A stretch of 64,000 nt of DNA from Nakamurella alba (GTDB taxonomy: Bacteria; Actinomycetota; Actinomycetes; Mycobacteriales; Nakamurellaceae): the NCBI RefSeq assembly GCF_009707545.1, contig NZ_WLYK01000001.1:248001-312000 (forward strand). The letters run 5' to 3'. Of the stretch, positions 1 to 8,773 are shown one piece after another. Under the pieces are notes generated by a model. The model made no database searches, had not been told where the DNA came from, and saw only the letters and a list, made by a program, of their open reading frames with translations. Numbering within the stretch: the first letter of the stretch is position 1; every line of letters starts with the position of its first letter. The position numbers and the translations under genes were made by a program.

Positions 1-21
1 AACAGGGAGCAGGGGGAGCGG

Positions 22-1017
22 GTGACTCACTGGTTCGCCGCCCGCGGTCACCAGTTCGACGCATCCGGCGCGCGCCGATTCACCGGCGGTCTGGCCAACG
101 TCAACCAACTCGTCACGTTCGACGGGCGGCCGGCTGTGCTCCGTCACCCACCGGTCGGTCCACGGCAGGTAGGAGCCAACGACATGGCGCGGGAGTGGAA
201 GGTGCTGTCCGGGTTGGGTGCCGTGTACCCGCTCGCCCCTCTCGGGCTGGCCTACTGCGACGACGAATCCGTGCTCGGGGTGCCGTTCCTGCTTGTGGAG
301 TTCCGCGACGGCATCGCGATCGGTGCGGACATGCCACCGATGGGCGCCGTCGATGCGCCGAAAAGGCTCACCGGTGCGCTGGTGGGTGTCATGGCGGAGC
401 TGCACGACGTCGACCCGGCAGCCGCCGGTGTGGCAGATCTCGGCCGGCCCGAGAACTTTCTGTCGCGACAGGTGACGTCGTGGCACAAGCGGGCCGGCGC
501 CGTCTGGCCGCAGGACATACCCGCCGGAATCGACCGGATGTCCGCCGCACTGGCTGCGAAAGTACCGGTCGACGACGAGGTGTGCTTGTTGCACATGGAT
601 CTCAAGTTCGACAACATGTTGGTGAACCCGGACACCTGCGACGCACAGGCGGTCATCGACTGGGACATGGCCACCCGTGGGACGCCGCTGTTCGACCTGG
701 CGGTGCTGCTGGCCTACTGGATCGAGCCGTCGGATCCGGCGGACGTGCAGGCGTTGGAACGTGTCCCGTCCCTGCGTGACGGATTCGGCAGCCGGACCGA
801 TCTGGCCGAGCAGTACCTCGCCCGGACCGGGCGCTCGGGCGACAACCTGGTCTGGTTGGTCGCCCTCGCCCGCTACCGGCTCGCGGTGTTGTGGATGCAA
901 CTGTTCCGGCTGTGGCAACAGGGATCGGTCATCGGCGACGGATACGCGGACTTCGAACGACTGGCGCTGGCCCTGTTGGACCTTGCCGAGCACAACTACC
1001 TGAAAGGCACGCTGTGA
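22..1017 (+). CDS. APH-family phosphotransferase (acyl-CoA-dehydrogenase-linked kinase)
   Basis: 331 aa with the aminoglycoside phosphotransferase/choline kinase fold signature. The catalytic HMDLKFDN (HxDxxxxN) is near residue 194 and the metal-binding IDWD near 213. The start is a GTG behind an AG-rich GGGAGCAGGGGGAG. The gene overlaps the next one by 4 bp (GTGA), so the two are translationally coupled. Known relatives fused or linked to acyl-CoA dehydrogenases (human ACAD10/11, Pseudomonas LvaA) phosphorylate the 4-hydroxyl of hydroxyacyl-CoAs. I infer that role here rather than antibiotic resistance. The cytosolic kinase would feed the adjacent dehydrogenase. Upstream sequence is missing, so an earlier operon member may exist. 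Confidence 0.85.
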   Translation: MTHWFAARGHQFDASGARRFTGGLANVNQLVTFDGRPAVLRHPPVGPRQVGANDMAREWKVLSGLGAVYPLAPLGLAYCDDESVLGVPFLLVEFRDGIAIGADMPPMGAVDAPKRLTGALVGVMAELHDVDPAAAGVADLGRPENFLSRQVTSWHKRAGAVWPQDIPAGIDRMSAALAAKVPVDDEVCLLHMDLKFDNMLVNPDTCDAQAVIDWDMATRGTPLFDLAVLLAYWIEPSDPADVQALERVPSLRDGFGSRTDLAEQYLARTGRSGDNLVWLVALARYRLAVLWMQLFRLWQQGSVIGDGYADFERLALALLDLAEHNYLKGTL

Positions 1018-2192
1018 TCGACTTCTCCATCCCCGAGGACCTGGTCGCCAAGCGTGACCGCGTCAGGCAGTGGGTGATCGACGAGATCATCCCGTACGAG
1101 ACCGATCCGCGGCTGACCCAGCACGGCCCGACCGACGGACTCCGCCAGGAGCTCGTCGAGAAGGCCCGCGCCGCCGGTCTGCTGACCATCCAGGCCCCGG
1201 TGGAGTACGGCGGCTGGGGCCTGTCGCACCTCGAGCAGGCCGTGCTGTACGAGGCGGCCGGATGGTCCACCCTGGGACCGGTCGCGATGAACTGCGCCGC
1301 CCCGGACGAGGGCAACATGTTCCTGCTCAACAAGATCACCGACGCAGCGCAGGCCGAGCGCTACCTCCGCCCGGTCATCGAAGGCCACCAGCGTTCGGTG
1401 TTCGCGATGACCGAGCCGGACGGCGCCGGGTCCGACCCCGGGCAGCTACGGACGACGGCCACCTTCGACGGCACCCACTTCCGCATCGACGGACTCAAGT
1501 GGCTGATCACCGGGGCCAACGGCGCCAGGACCTGGATCATCATGGCGGACCTGCAGGAGAACCCGCACCTGCCGTCGGGCCCGACCCTCTTCCTCGCCGA
1601 CGGCGACGCGCCGGGGATCGTCATCGAGCGGGTGATGAACTCGATGGACCGCAACTATGTGGAAGGACACTGCGTCGTCAGGTTCGACGGGCTGTCCCTG
1701 CCGCGGGAAGCCCTGCTCGGTGAGGCCGGCGCGGCGTTCCGGTACGCCCAGTTGCGGCTCGCACCGGCCAGATTGACGCACGCGATGCGCTGGCTCGGTG
1801 CCGCTGAGCGCGCGCAGAGCATCGCCATCGACCACGCCCGCACACGCACTGCGTTCGGCAAGCCCATCGCCGAGCACCAGGGTGTCTCGTTCAAGATCGC
1901 CGACAACGAGATTGCCTTGCATCACTGCCGTCTGTCCGTCTGGTACGTCGCATGGTTGCTCGATCAGGGTGAGAAGGCAAGGCACGAGAGCTCCGTCGCG
2001 AAGGCGTTCGTCTCCGAGGAACTGTTCCGGGTGCTGGACCGCTGCGTCCAGGTGCTCGGCGGGATCGGTGTGACCGAGGAGACCCCGGTGTCGATGCTCT
2101 TCCGCGATGTGCGCGGATTCCGTCTGTACGACGGCCCGACCGAGGTGCACCAGTACGCCATCGCCAGGAAGGTGCTGGGGGGCGGGCGATGA
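1014..2192 (+). CDS. Acyl-CoA dehydrogenase family protein
   Basis: 392 aa from the GTG that overlaps the kinase stop (VIDFSIPEDL...). An ATG-initiated extension back to 891 would run through the kinase gene and is rejected. The layout is typical: an N-terminal helical domain, the middle FAD-binding segment FAMTEPDGAGSDP near residue 125, and a C-terminal RTRTAFGKPIAEHQ, with VLGGIGVTEETPVSMLFRDVR near the end. It oxidises or processes an acyl-CoA with FAD as cofactor. Coupling to an APH kinase resembles LvaA-LvaC and the two halves of ACAD10/11, where the dehydrogenase domain handles a 4-phosphorylated acyl-CoA. The true substrate is not visible from sequence. Confidence 0.9.
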   Translation: MIDFSIPEDLVAKRDRVRQWVIDEIIPYETDPRLTQHGPTDGLRQELVEKARAAGLLTIQAPVEYGGWGLSHLEQAVLYEAAGWSTLGPVAMNCAAPDEGNMFLLNKITDAAQAERYLRPVIEGHQRSVFAMTEPDGAGSDPGQLRTTATFDGTHFRIDGLKWLITGANGARTWIIMADLQENPHLPSGPTLFLADGDAPGIVIERVMNSMDRNYVEGHCVVRFDGLSLPREALLGEAGAAFRYAQLRLAPARLTHAMRWLGAAERAQSIAIDHARTRTAFGKPIAEHQGVSFKIADNEIALHHCRLSVWYVAWLLDQGEKARHESSVAKAFVSEELFRVLDRCVQVLGGIGVTEETPVSMLFRDVRGFRLYDGPTEVHQYAIARKVLGGGR

Positions 2193-3259
2193 CGTCGACG
2201 CTTGCGCACCGGGTGGAGATCCTCCTGCCCGACGGTTCGCTCGCGCCGGGCGCCGAGTCACCGCTGTCCGATGACGAGGTGATCGATGCCCTCGGGTGGA
2301 TGATCCTGTCCCGGACGCTGGACGCGCGGTTGATCAGCCTGCAACGCCAGGGCCGGATGGGCACCTTCTCGGCGGTGCACGGCCAGGAGGCCGCGGTCGT
2401 CGGGGCGGCCATCGCGGTACGACGCGGACACGACTGGATGGTCCCGGCGTACCGCGAGGCACCCGCGATGATCCTGCACGGCTATCCGCTGGAGAACTTC
2501 ATCCTCTACTGGCGCGGCAACATGGCGGGCGGACGCGTTCCGGACAACGTCCGCATGCTGCCGACACAGATCGCTCTGGGCGCACAGATCCCGCACGCAG
2601 TCGGGCTGGCCTGGGGACGAAAGCTGCAGCAGACCGACGAGGTCGTCCTGACCTACTTCGGCGACGGCGCCTCGTCGGAAGGCGACTTCCACGAAGCGCT
2701 GAACCTCGCCGGTGTCGTCCGGGCGCCCGTGGTGTTCGCCCTGCAGAACAACGGATGGGCGATCTCCACACCACGCTCACGGCAGACTGCCGCGGAGTCA
2801 TTCGCCGCCCGGGCTGCCGGCTACGGCATTCCCGGGGTGCTGGTCGACGGCAACGACCTGTTCGCCGTCCACGCCGCGACGAGGGACGCGGTGGAGCGGG
2901 CACGCCGCGGCGAGGGGGCCACCCTACTGGAGCTGCAGACCGTTCGGATGGGCGCGCACAACACCGCTGACGACCCCTCGCGGTACGTACCGGAGGACCC
3001 CGCGACCGTCCGGGACGACATCGATCCGATCACCCGGGTGACGAGATATCTTGCTCGGCTTGGGCTCTGGGATGATGCCCGGGCCGGCGAGATGCAAACA
3101 CGGGCCGACGCGGAGATCGACCGCGCCCTGGCCGTTGCCGATGCCTACCCCGCCCCCGACGTCGAAGGCCTTTTCACCGACGTGTACCACCGGCCATCGG
3201 AACGCCTGCTGCGGCAGCGACGGCAGGCTCTCCAGATCTCGGAGGAGGACGCGCGATGA
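2189..3259 (+). CDS. 2-oxoacid dehydrogenase E1 component, alpha subunit
   Basis: 356 aa; ATG overlaps the previous stop by 4 bp. The thiamine diphosphate motif GDGASSEGDFHEALNLAG...NN spans about residues 155-188, and the mobile loop appears as RMGAHNTADDPSRY. With E1 beta it decarboxylates a 2-oxoacid and transfers the acyl group to lipoyl-E2. The two-subunit E1 is the PdhA/BkdA arrangement, so branched-chain or pyruvate-type substrates are both possible. Placement after an acyl-CoA dehydrogenase suggests a pathway-dedicated complex rather than housekeeping pyruvate dehydrogenase. Confidence 0.92.
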   Translation: MTSTLAHRVEILLPDGSLAPGAESPLSDDEVIDALGWMILSRTLDARLISLQRQGRMGTFSAVHGQEAAVVGAAIAVRRGHDWMVPAYREAPAMILHGYPLENFILYWRGNMAGGRVPDNVRMLPTQIALGAQIPHAVGLAWGRKLQQTDEVVLTYFGDGASSEGDFHEALNLAGVVRAPVVFALQNNGWAISTPRSRQTAAESFAARAAGYGIPGVLVDGNDLFAVHAATRDAVERARRGEGATLLELQTVRMGAHNTADDPSRYVPEDPATVRDDIDPITRVTRYLARLGLWDDARAGEMQTRADAEIDRALAVADAYPAPDVEGLFTDVYHRPSERLLRQRRQALQISEEDAR

Positions 3260-4239
3260 CGACGATGACCATGGTCGAGGCAATCAGGTCCGCGTTGCAG
3301 TTCGAGATGCAGCGTGACGACCGGGTGATGGTGCTGGGACAGGATGTCGGGCGACTCGGCGGCGTCTTCCGCGCCACCGACGGATTGCTCGACACCTTCG
3401 GTGCGGATCGCGTGGTGGACATGCCTCTCGCCGAGGCGGCCATCGTGGGATCGGCACTGGGTCTGGCGCTCTCGGGCCTGGTGCCGATCGCAGAGATCCA
3501 GTTCCTCGGCTTCAGCAATCAGGCCTTCCACCAGATCGCGCCGCAGCTGGCCCGGTACCGCTACCGCTCCCAGGGTCGTTTCGACGTCCCGGTGACCATC
3601 CGCGCCCCGTTCGGTGGCGGGGTGCGTACACCGGAACTCCACTCGGACGCGATCGAGGCCCAGTACGCCAATGCGCCCGGTCTCAAGATCGTGATGCCGT
3701 CGAACCCGTACGACGCGAAAGGCCTGCTGCTCGAGGCGATCCGCGATCGCGATCCAGTGCTGTTCTGCGAGCCGCTGCGTGGCTACCGGCTGGTCAAGGG
3801 CGAGGTGCCGGACGGTGACTACACGGTGCCGTTCGGGCAGGCCGCGGTGACCCGCGAGGGATCGGACGTGACGATCGTCGCCTGGAGCGCCGCGGTACAA
3901 CTGGCGGAGAAGGCCGCCGATGTGCTTGCCGCGGAGGGTATCTCGGCCAAGGTGTTGGACCTTCGCACACTGGTCCCGTTGGACGTCGACGGGTTGGCCC
4001 GGGCGGTCGCGACCACCGGGCGTTGTGTGGTCGTGCACGAGGCCCCGTTGACCGCCGGCTTCGGCGCGGAGGTGGTGGCCACCATCAACGAGGAGGCCTT
4101 CTACTCGCTGGAGGCGCCGGTCGAACGAGTGGCCGCACCCGACCTGCCCTACCCGTCGTTCCAGTTCGAGGAGCTCTACATCCCCGGCGTGGCCTCCGTT
4201 GTCGCCGCCGCGCGACGAGCAGTGCGGGTGCCGGCATGA
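3256..4239 (+). CDS. 2-oxoacid dehydrogenase E1 component, beta subunit
   Basis: 327 aa, overlapping E1 alpha by 4 bp. It begins MTTMTMVEAIRSALQFEMQ with GQDVGRLGGVFRAT near residue 28, then DMPLAEAAIVGSALG and a C-terminal transketolase domain (VLDLRTLVPLDVDGL, VVVHEAPLTAGFGAEV). This is the family-typical length and order. It forms the alpha2beta2 E1 heterotetramer with the preceding product. No lesions are seen in conserved blocks. Confidence 0.92.
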   Translation: MTTMTMVEAIRSALQFEMQRDDRVMVLGQDVGRLGGVFRATDGLLDTFGADRVVDMPLAEAAIVGSALGLALSGLVPIAEIQFLGFSNQAFHQIAPQLARYRYRSQGRFDVPVTIRAPFGGGVRTPELHSDAIEAQYANAPGLKIVMPSNPYDAKGLLLEAIRDRDPVLFCEPLRGYRLVKGEVPDGDYTVPFGQAAVTREGSDVTIVAWSAAVQLAEKAADVLAAEGISAKVLDLRTLVPLDVDGLARAVATTGRCVVVHEAPLTAGFGAEVVATINEEAFYSLEAPVERVAAPDLPYPSFQFEELYIPGVASVVAAARRAVRVPA

Positions 4240-5489
4240 CCAGGGTCGACTTCGCCCTGCCGGACGTGGGGGAGGGCCTGGACGAGGCCGAGGTGGTGCG
4301 CTGGCTGGTCGGCGAAGGTGAGCAGGCCGCTCGCGACCAGCCGGTGGTCGAGATCGAGACGTCCAAATCGATCGTCGAGCTGCCGGCACCGGGCACCGGA
4401 ACGATGGTGTCGCACGCGGCGGCCGAGGGGGACATCGTCCCGGTCGGTGGCCTGCTCTTCGTCTTCGAGACCGATGCCCCGGCCACCACACCGGCGGCCC
4501 AGCCGGTCCGCGCGCCCGATCCGTCACCGCAGGCAGCAGGCATGCCCGCCGATCCCGACAGGGGCGCGGACGTGCGCGCTGCGACGCGACCACTGGCCTC
4601 GCCGTCGACCCGTCAGCGGGCGCGGGACGCCGGTGTCGATCTTGCGGCCGTGCGCGGTACCGGCCCTCACCACAGGATCACCCGGCAGGACCTCGAAGCG
4701 CACCTCTCCGCGGCGTCCGCACCCGGGGGGAGTGGCGCCGAGCCGGCCGCTGACCCCTCGGCGGCCGTCCTCCCGGTGCCCACGGCCGGGACCGACGAGG
4801 TGCGACCGTTGCGCGGTCTGCGGCGGCAGATCGCCAAGGCGATGACCACGGCGTGGAACACGGTCCCGCACATCACCGACATGCGGGAGGTCGACGCGAC
4901 GCGCCTGGTCACTGCGCGGCAGGCGCTCAAGAACCACCTGGCCCTGGGCGAGGTGCCATTCACCTTCCTGCCATTGGTGATCCGCGCAGTGACCGCCGCG
5001 CTGGCGCAGGTTCCGGCTTTCAATTCCAGCATCGACACGGAAGCCGACACCGTCACCGTGCACGGTCGCCGCAACATCGGCCTGGCGACCTCTGCGCCCG
5101 ACGGACTGATGGTCCCTGTCCTCAAGGACGCGGATCAACTGTCGCTGGCCGAGATCGCCCGTCAGGTCCGGACGCTGACCGATCGGGCGCGCCACCGAAC
5201 CAGCACACCGGCCGAACTGACCGGAGGAACGTTCACCATCACCAACTTCGGCTCGTACGGCAGCTGGCTCGCAACACCGATCATCCGGCCGCCCGAGGCG
5301 GCGATCCTGGGTATCGGGCGTATCCAGGACCGCGTGGTCCCGGTCGACGGCGAACCGGCGATCCGGCCGGTGCTCACCCTGTGCGTCTCCGCTGACCACC
5401 GAATCATCGACGGCGAGGACATGGGCCTGTTCCTCGGTGCACTCGGCCGGTACCTGAGCGATCCGATCCTGCTGCTGGACGGTGCCTGA
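4236..5489 (+). CDS. Dihydrolipoamide acyltransferase (E2)
   Basis: 417 aa from the ATG that overlaps E1 beta by 4 bp; a longer in-frame reading back to 4023 lies inside E1 beta. It carries an N-terminal lipoyl domain with the lipoylated lysine K44 in ETSKSIVE. A proline/alanine linker follows, then a peripheral-subunit-binding domain (SPSTRQRARDAGVDL...ITRQDLEAHL, about residues 125-160). A C-terminal catalytic acyltransferase domain ends with the active-site HRIIDGED (HxxxDG). There is a single lipoyl domain. It transfers the acyl group from lipoyl to CoA and forms the complex core. Confidence 0.92.
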   Translation: MTRVDFALPDVGEGLDEAEVVRWLVGEGEQAARDQPVVEIETSKSIVELPAPGTGTMVSHAAAEGDIVPVGGLLFVFETDAPATTPAAQPVRAPDPSPQAAGMPADPDRGADVRAATRPLASPSTRQRARDAGVDLAAVRGTGPHHRITRQDLEAHLSAASAPGGSGAEPAADPSAAVLPVPTAGTDEVRPLRGLRRQIAKAMTTAWNTVPHITDMREVDATRLVTARQALKNHLALGEVPFTFLPLVIRAVTAALAQVPAFNSSIDTEADTVTVHGRRNIGLATSAPDGLMVPVLKDADQLSLAEIARQVRTLTDRARHRTSTPAELTGGTFTITNFGSYGSWLATPIIRPPEAAILGIGRIQDRVVPVDGEPAIRPVLTLCVSADHRIIDGEDMGLFLGALGRYLSDPILLLDGA

Positions 5490-6868
5490 TGGTCGTCGGC
5501 GAGATCGCCGAGTCGATCGACCTGCTGGTGATCGGAGGCGGGCCGGGCGGATACACAGCGGCTCTGGAGGCTGCCGCATTGGGCCGCACGGTCACCCTGG
5601 TGGACCGGGACGGGCCGGCGGGTCTGGGCGGCGTCTGCCTGCGGGTCGGCTGCATCCCGAGCAAGGCACTCATCGAGGTGGCCGAGCTGCGCAGTCGCTA
5701 TGCCGCCCTGGCCGTCGCAGGTCTGCGCGGAGTCGTCGAGCCGTTCGACATGGGAGCGTTCCAGGCATGGAAGGACGCCATCGTCGCCCGCCTGACCGGT
5801 GGGGTCGCCGGATTGCTCAAGGCGGCCGGCGTGACCATCCTGACCGGCGGGTTCCGGTTCCTCGGCGCCCGCCGCGGTGTGGTCGACGCCGGCGGCACCA
5901 CGCCGCCGCAGTTCCTGGAATTCACCGACGCAGTGATTGCCACCGGATCGACCCCGCGTGCCCTTCCGAGGTTGGTACGCGACGGAGTACACATCCTGGA
6001 CTCCACCGACGTGCTCGGCCTGACAGCCCTGCCCTCGTCGGTCGCGGTGGTCGGCGGCGGCTATATCGGCGTCGAACTCGGCACGGCACTACGCAAGCTG
6101 GGCAGCGCGGTCACGATTGTCGAGGCCCAGGAATCGTTGTTGCCCGGCCTGCCCTCCGAAGTGGTCACCCCGGTCCGGAAGCGGCTGTCGGCACTGGGGG
6201 TCGACGTCCGTACCGGAACTTCGGTGGCAGGTGTGGAACAAGACGAGTTGGTGCTGGCCGGCGCCGGCGCCGGGGCCGTCCCCGCCGAGGTCGTCGTCGT
6301 CGCGATCGGGCGGCGACCCAACACCGACGACCTCGGGCTGGCCGACGCCGGCATCCAGGTGGGAGCTGACGGCCTGCTCGCAGTCGGCCCCGATCGCATC
6401 GTCGTGCCGCACATCGCGGCGATCGGCGACGTGACAGCGGGCCCGGCACTCGCGCACAAGGCGACCGCCGAGGCGCGGGTCGCTGTGGCCGCCCTGTCCG
6501 GTCGCCGTGTCGCGTTCGAACCCGCAACGATTCCCATGGTCGTCTACAGCGACCCGGAGATCGCGATCACCGGGGCGATGGGCATCGACCAGAGCCGACA
6601 GGCCTCCGTGCGCCGGCCCTTCGCCGCCTCGGGGCGAGCTCTGACCACCGGTGATCCCACAGGTTTCGTGCGGATGGCGGCGATGCCGGACGGCGGACCG
6701 GTGACTGGCGTCCACATCGTCGGCCCCCACGCATCGGAGCTCATCAGCGAAGCGGTGCTGGCCATCGAGATGGCGGCGAGCCCGGAAGATGTGTGGTCGA
6801 CCATCCACCCCCACCCGACCCTGGCCGAGGCGATCGCAGACGTGGCCCTCGATCTCCGCAGTTCGTGA
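5489..6868 (+). CDS. lpdA: Dihydrolipoamide dehydrogenase (E3)
   Basis: 459 aa; ATG shares one base with the E2 stop (TGATG). The FAD-binding GGGPGGYTAA is at the N terminus and the redox-active pair sits in GGVCLRVGCIPSK. The NAD-binding VVGGGYIGVELG is near residue 190 and the C-terminal catalytic HPHPTLAEA is present, so all functional motifs are intact. It reoxidises lipoyl-E2 and makes NADH. It completes the six-gene translationally coupled operon. The 78 bp after it contain GC-rich inverted segments (GGTCC...GGACC), and the next gene has its own strong ribosome binding site. Confidence 0.93.
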   Translation: MVVGEIAESIDLLVIGGGPGGYTAALEAAALGRTVTLVDRDGPAGLGGVCLRVGCIPSKALIEVAELRSRYAALAVAGLRGVVEPFDMGAFQAWKDAIVARLTGGVAGLLKAAGVTILTGGFRFLGARRGVVDAGGTTPPQFLEFTDAVIATGSTPRALPRLVRDGVHILDSTDVLGLTALPSSVAVVGGGYIGVELGTALRKLGSAVTIVEAQESLLPGLPSEVVTPVRKRLSALGVDVRTGTSVAGVEQDELVLAGAGAGAVPAEVVVVAIGRRPNTDDLGLADAGIQVGADGLLAVGPDRIVVPHIAAIGDVTAGPALAHKATAEARVAVAALSGRRVAFEPATIPMVVYSDPEIAITGAMGIDQSRQASVRRPFAASGRALTTGDPTGFVRMAAMPDGGPVTGVHIVGPHASELISEAVLAIEMAASPEDVWSTIHPHPTLAEAIADVALDLRSS

Positions 6869-6946
6869 GTCGGTCCGGCGGCCCGGGTACCCGTAGGACC
6901 GCCGCCGCCACGCCGTCCTGATGTGATGTTGGAAAGGAGCGCGGAG

Positions 6947-8773
6947 ATGAACAGTGACTTCGTCGATCTGCTGAACGGTTACGGCGTCGACGCCGATGGG
7001 TTGCGCACCCGCTATGACAACGAGCGGGACGCTCGCGAACGACCGGATGCCGTCCGCCAGTTCGTGAAGGTCGACGCCGAGTTCTCGCACTACGTCGACG
7101 ATCCGTACGCCGAGCCGCTCGACCGAATGCCGATCGAGGACCAGGACACCGACGCCGTGGTGATCGGGGCCGGTTTCGGCGGCCTGCTGGCCGCCGGCCG
7201 ATTGCGCCAGGCAGGTCTGCAGCGGATCCGACTCGTGGAGCGCGGCGGCGATGTCGGCGGAACCTGGTACTGGAACCGGTATCCCGGTGTGCAGTGCGAC
7301 ATCGACTCGTACGTCTACCTCCCGCTGCTGGAGGAGACCGGCTACCTGCCGACGCTGAAGTATGCCTACGGCCAGGAGATCTTCACCCACGCCCGACGCA
7401 TCGCCCAGCACTTCGGTCTCTACCCTGACGCCCTGTTCCAGACCGGGGTCACCGATTTGCAGTGGCAGGACGACAAGGCCCGGTGGCTGGTCGAGACCGA
7501 CCGCGGCGACCGGATCGAGGCGCGGCACGTGGTGGTCGCCAACGGCGCCCTCAGCCGGGCGAAGCTGCCCGGCATCCCGGGCATCGAGTCGTTCCAAGGG
7601 CACACCTTCCACACCAGCCGATGGGACTACGCCTACACCGGGGGCGACCAGAACGGGAATCTGGATCGACTGTCCGACAAGCGGGTCGGGATCATCGGCA
7701 CAGGGGCCACCTCGATCCAGGTCGTCCCGCACCTGGCCGAATCGGCGCGGGAGGTGTACGTCTTCCAGCGGACCCCCTCGGTGGTCGGTCCGCGCAACAA
7801 CCGACCCACCGATCCGGTCTGGGCGGTCTCGCTGCAACCCGGGTGGCAGCGCGAGCGCATGGAGAACTTCACCGACGTCGTCTACGGCGTCAGGGACGAC
7901 GTCGATCTGGTGAGCGACAGCTGGACGGAGTTGAACAAGGCGATCACCGGAACCGCCGCCACACGGGCCGAGCGCCGGCTTGGCCGCACTCTGTCGGCCG
8001 ACGAACGCAAACTGGCCATCGAGTTCTCCGACCTCCGGGCGGGTAATGCGTTGCGCGACAGGATCGAGACCCTGGTCGAGGATCCGGCCACCGCGGAGCG
8101 GCTCAAGGCCTGGTACTACCTGTACTGCAAGCGCCCCTGCTTCCACGACGGCTACCTGCCGGCGTTCAACCGGCCGAACGTGACGTTGGTGCAGACTGCC
8201 GGCACCGGGGTGGACCGGCTGACCGAGCGGGGCGTGGTGGTCGGTGACAGGGAGTACCAGCTGGACTGCCTGATCTTCGCCTCCGGGTTCGAGGTCGCGA
8301 CGAGTTTCGTCAGCCAGACCGGATTCGACCCGGTGGGTATCGACGGGGTCCGACTGTCCGATCATTGGGTCAAAGGACCGCGAACGCTGCACGGCATGCA
8401 GGCCAGCGGATTTCCGAACCTGTTCTTCATGGGCATCGTGCAGAACTCGTCGACGCTGAACTTCACCCACATGCTTGCCGAGCAGGCCGGCCACATCGCC
8501 GACGTGGTGGCGCGTTCCGTACGGCGCCGGCAGCCGGTGACGGTGACCGCGGAATCCGAGCAGGCCTGGCTGGACGAGATGCTGGCATTCGCAGGCGATG
8601 CGGAGGTGCAGCGGTGGCTGCGCTGCACCCCGAGCTACCTCAACGGCGACGGCGATGTCGAGAACGCATTCGGTTTCCTCGCCCGCCGCTATGCCGGTGG
8701 CCCGCAACGGTTCTTCCGCCTGCTCGAGCAATGGCGGACCGCTGAACACCCTGAGGGTCTGGTGTACCTGTGA
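6947..8773 (+). CDS. Flavin-containing Baeyer-Villiger-type monooxygenase
   Basis: 608 aa from ATG 6947, which has GGAAAGGAG at 6931-6939; the ATG at 6923 lies before this site. The first Rossmann motif is VIGAGFGGLLAAGRL, then the fingerprint FQGHTFHTSRWD (FxGxxxHxxxW), and the NADPH-binding GIIGTGATSIQ. This combination marks class B flavoprotein monooxygenases. Family members with this N-terminal extension (about 60 residues before the FAD motif) resemble cyclohexanone and hydroxyacetophenone-type enzymes. Known chemistry is insertion of oxygen next to a ketone, giving an ester or lactone. It is coupled to the next gene by GTGA. Confidence 0.9.
   Translation: MNSDFVDLLNGYGVDADGLRTRYDNERDARERPDAVRQFVKVDAEFSHYVDDPYAEPLDRMPIEDQDTDAVVIGAGFGGLLAAGRLRQAGLQRIRLVERGGDVGGTWYWNRYPGVQCDIDSYVYLPLLEETGYLPTLKYAYGQEIFTHARRIAQHFGLYPDALFQTGVTDLQWQDDKARWLVETDRGDRIEARHVVVANGALSRAKLPGIPGIESFQGHTFHTSRWDYAYTGGDQNGNLDRLSDKRVGIIGTGATSIQVVPHLAESAREVYVFQRTPSVVGPRNNRPTDPVWAVSLQPGWQRERMENFTDVVYGVRDDVDLVSDSWTELNKAITGTAATRAERRLGRTLSADERKLAIEFSDLRAGNALRDRIETLVEDPATAERLKAWYYLYCKRPCFHDGYLPAFNRPNVTLVQTAGTGVDRLTERGVVVGDREYQLDCLIFASGFEVATSFVSQTGFDPVGIDGVRLSDHWVKGPRTLHGMQASGFPNLFFMGIVQNSSTLNFTHMLAEQAGHIADVVARSVRRRQPVTVTAESEQAWLDEMLAFAGDAEVQRWLRCTPSYLNGDGDVENAFGFLARRYAGGPQRFFRLLEQWRTAEHPEGLVYL

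Noticed and set aside
22-1017. Aminoglycoside resistance kinase
   Set aside because: Fold matches, but coupling to an acyl-CoA dehydrogenase operon and the ACAD-associated subgroup pattern point to metabolism.
6089-8749. 886-aa open frame on the minus strand
   Set aside because: It lies antisense to lipoamide dehydrogenase and the Baeyer-Villiger enzyme, has no family motif, and reflects GC-rich codon shadowing.
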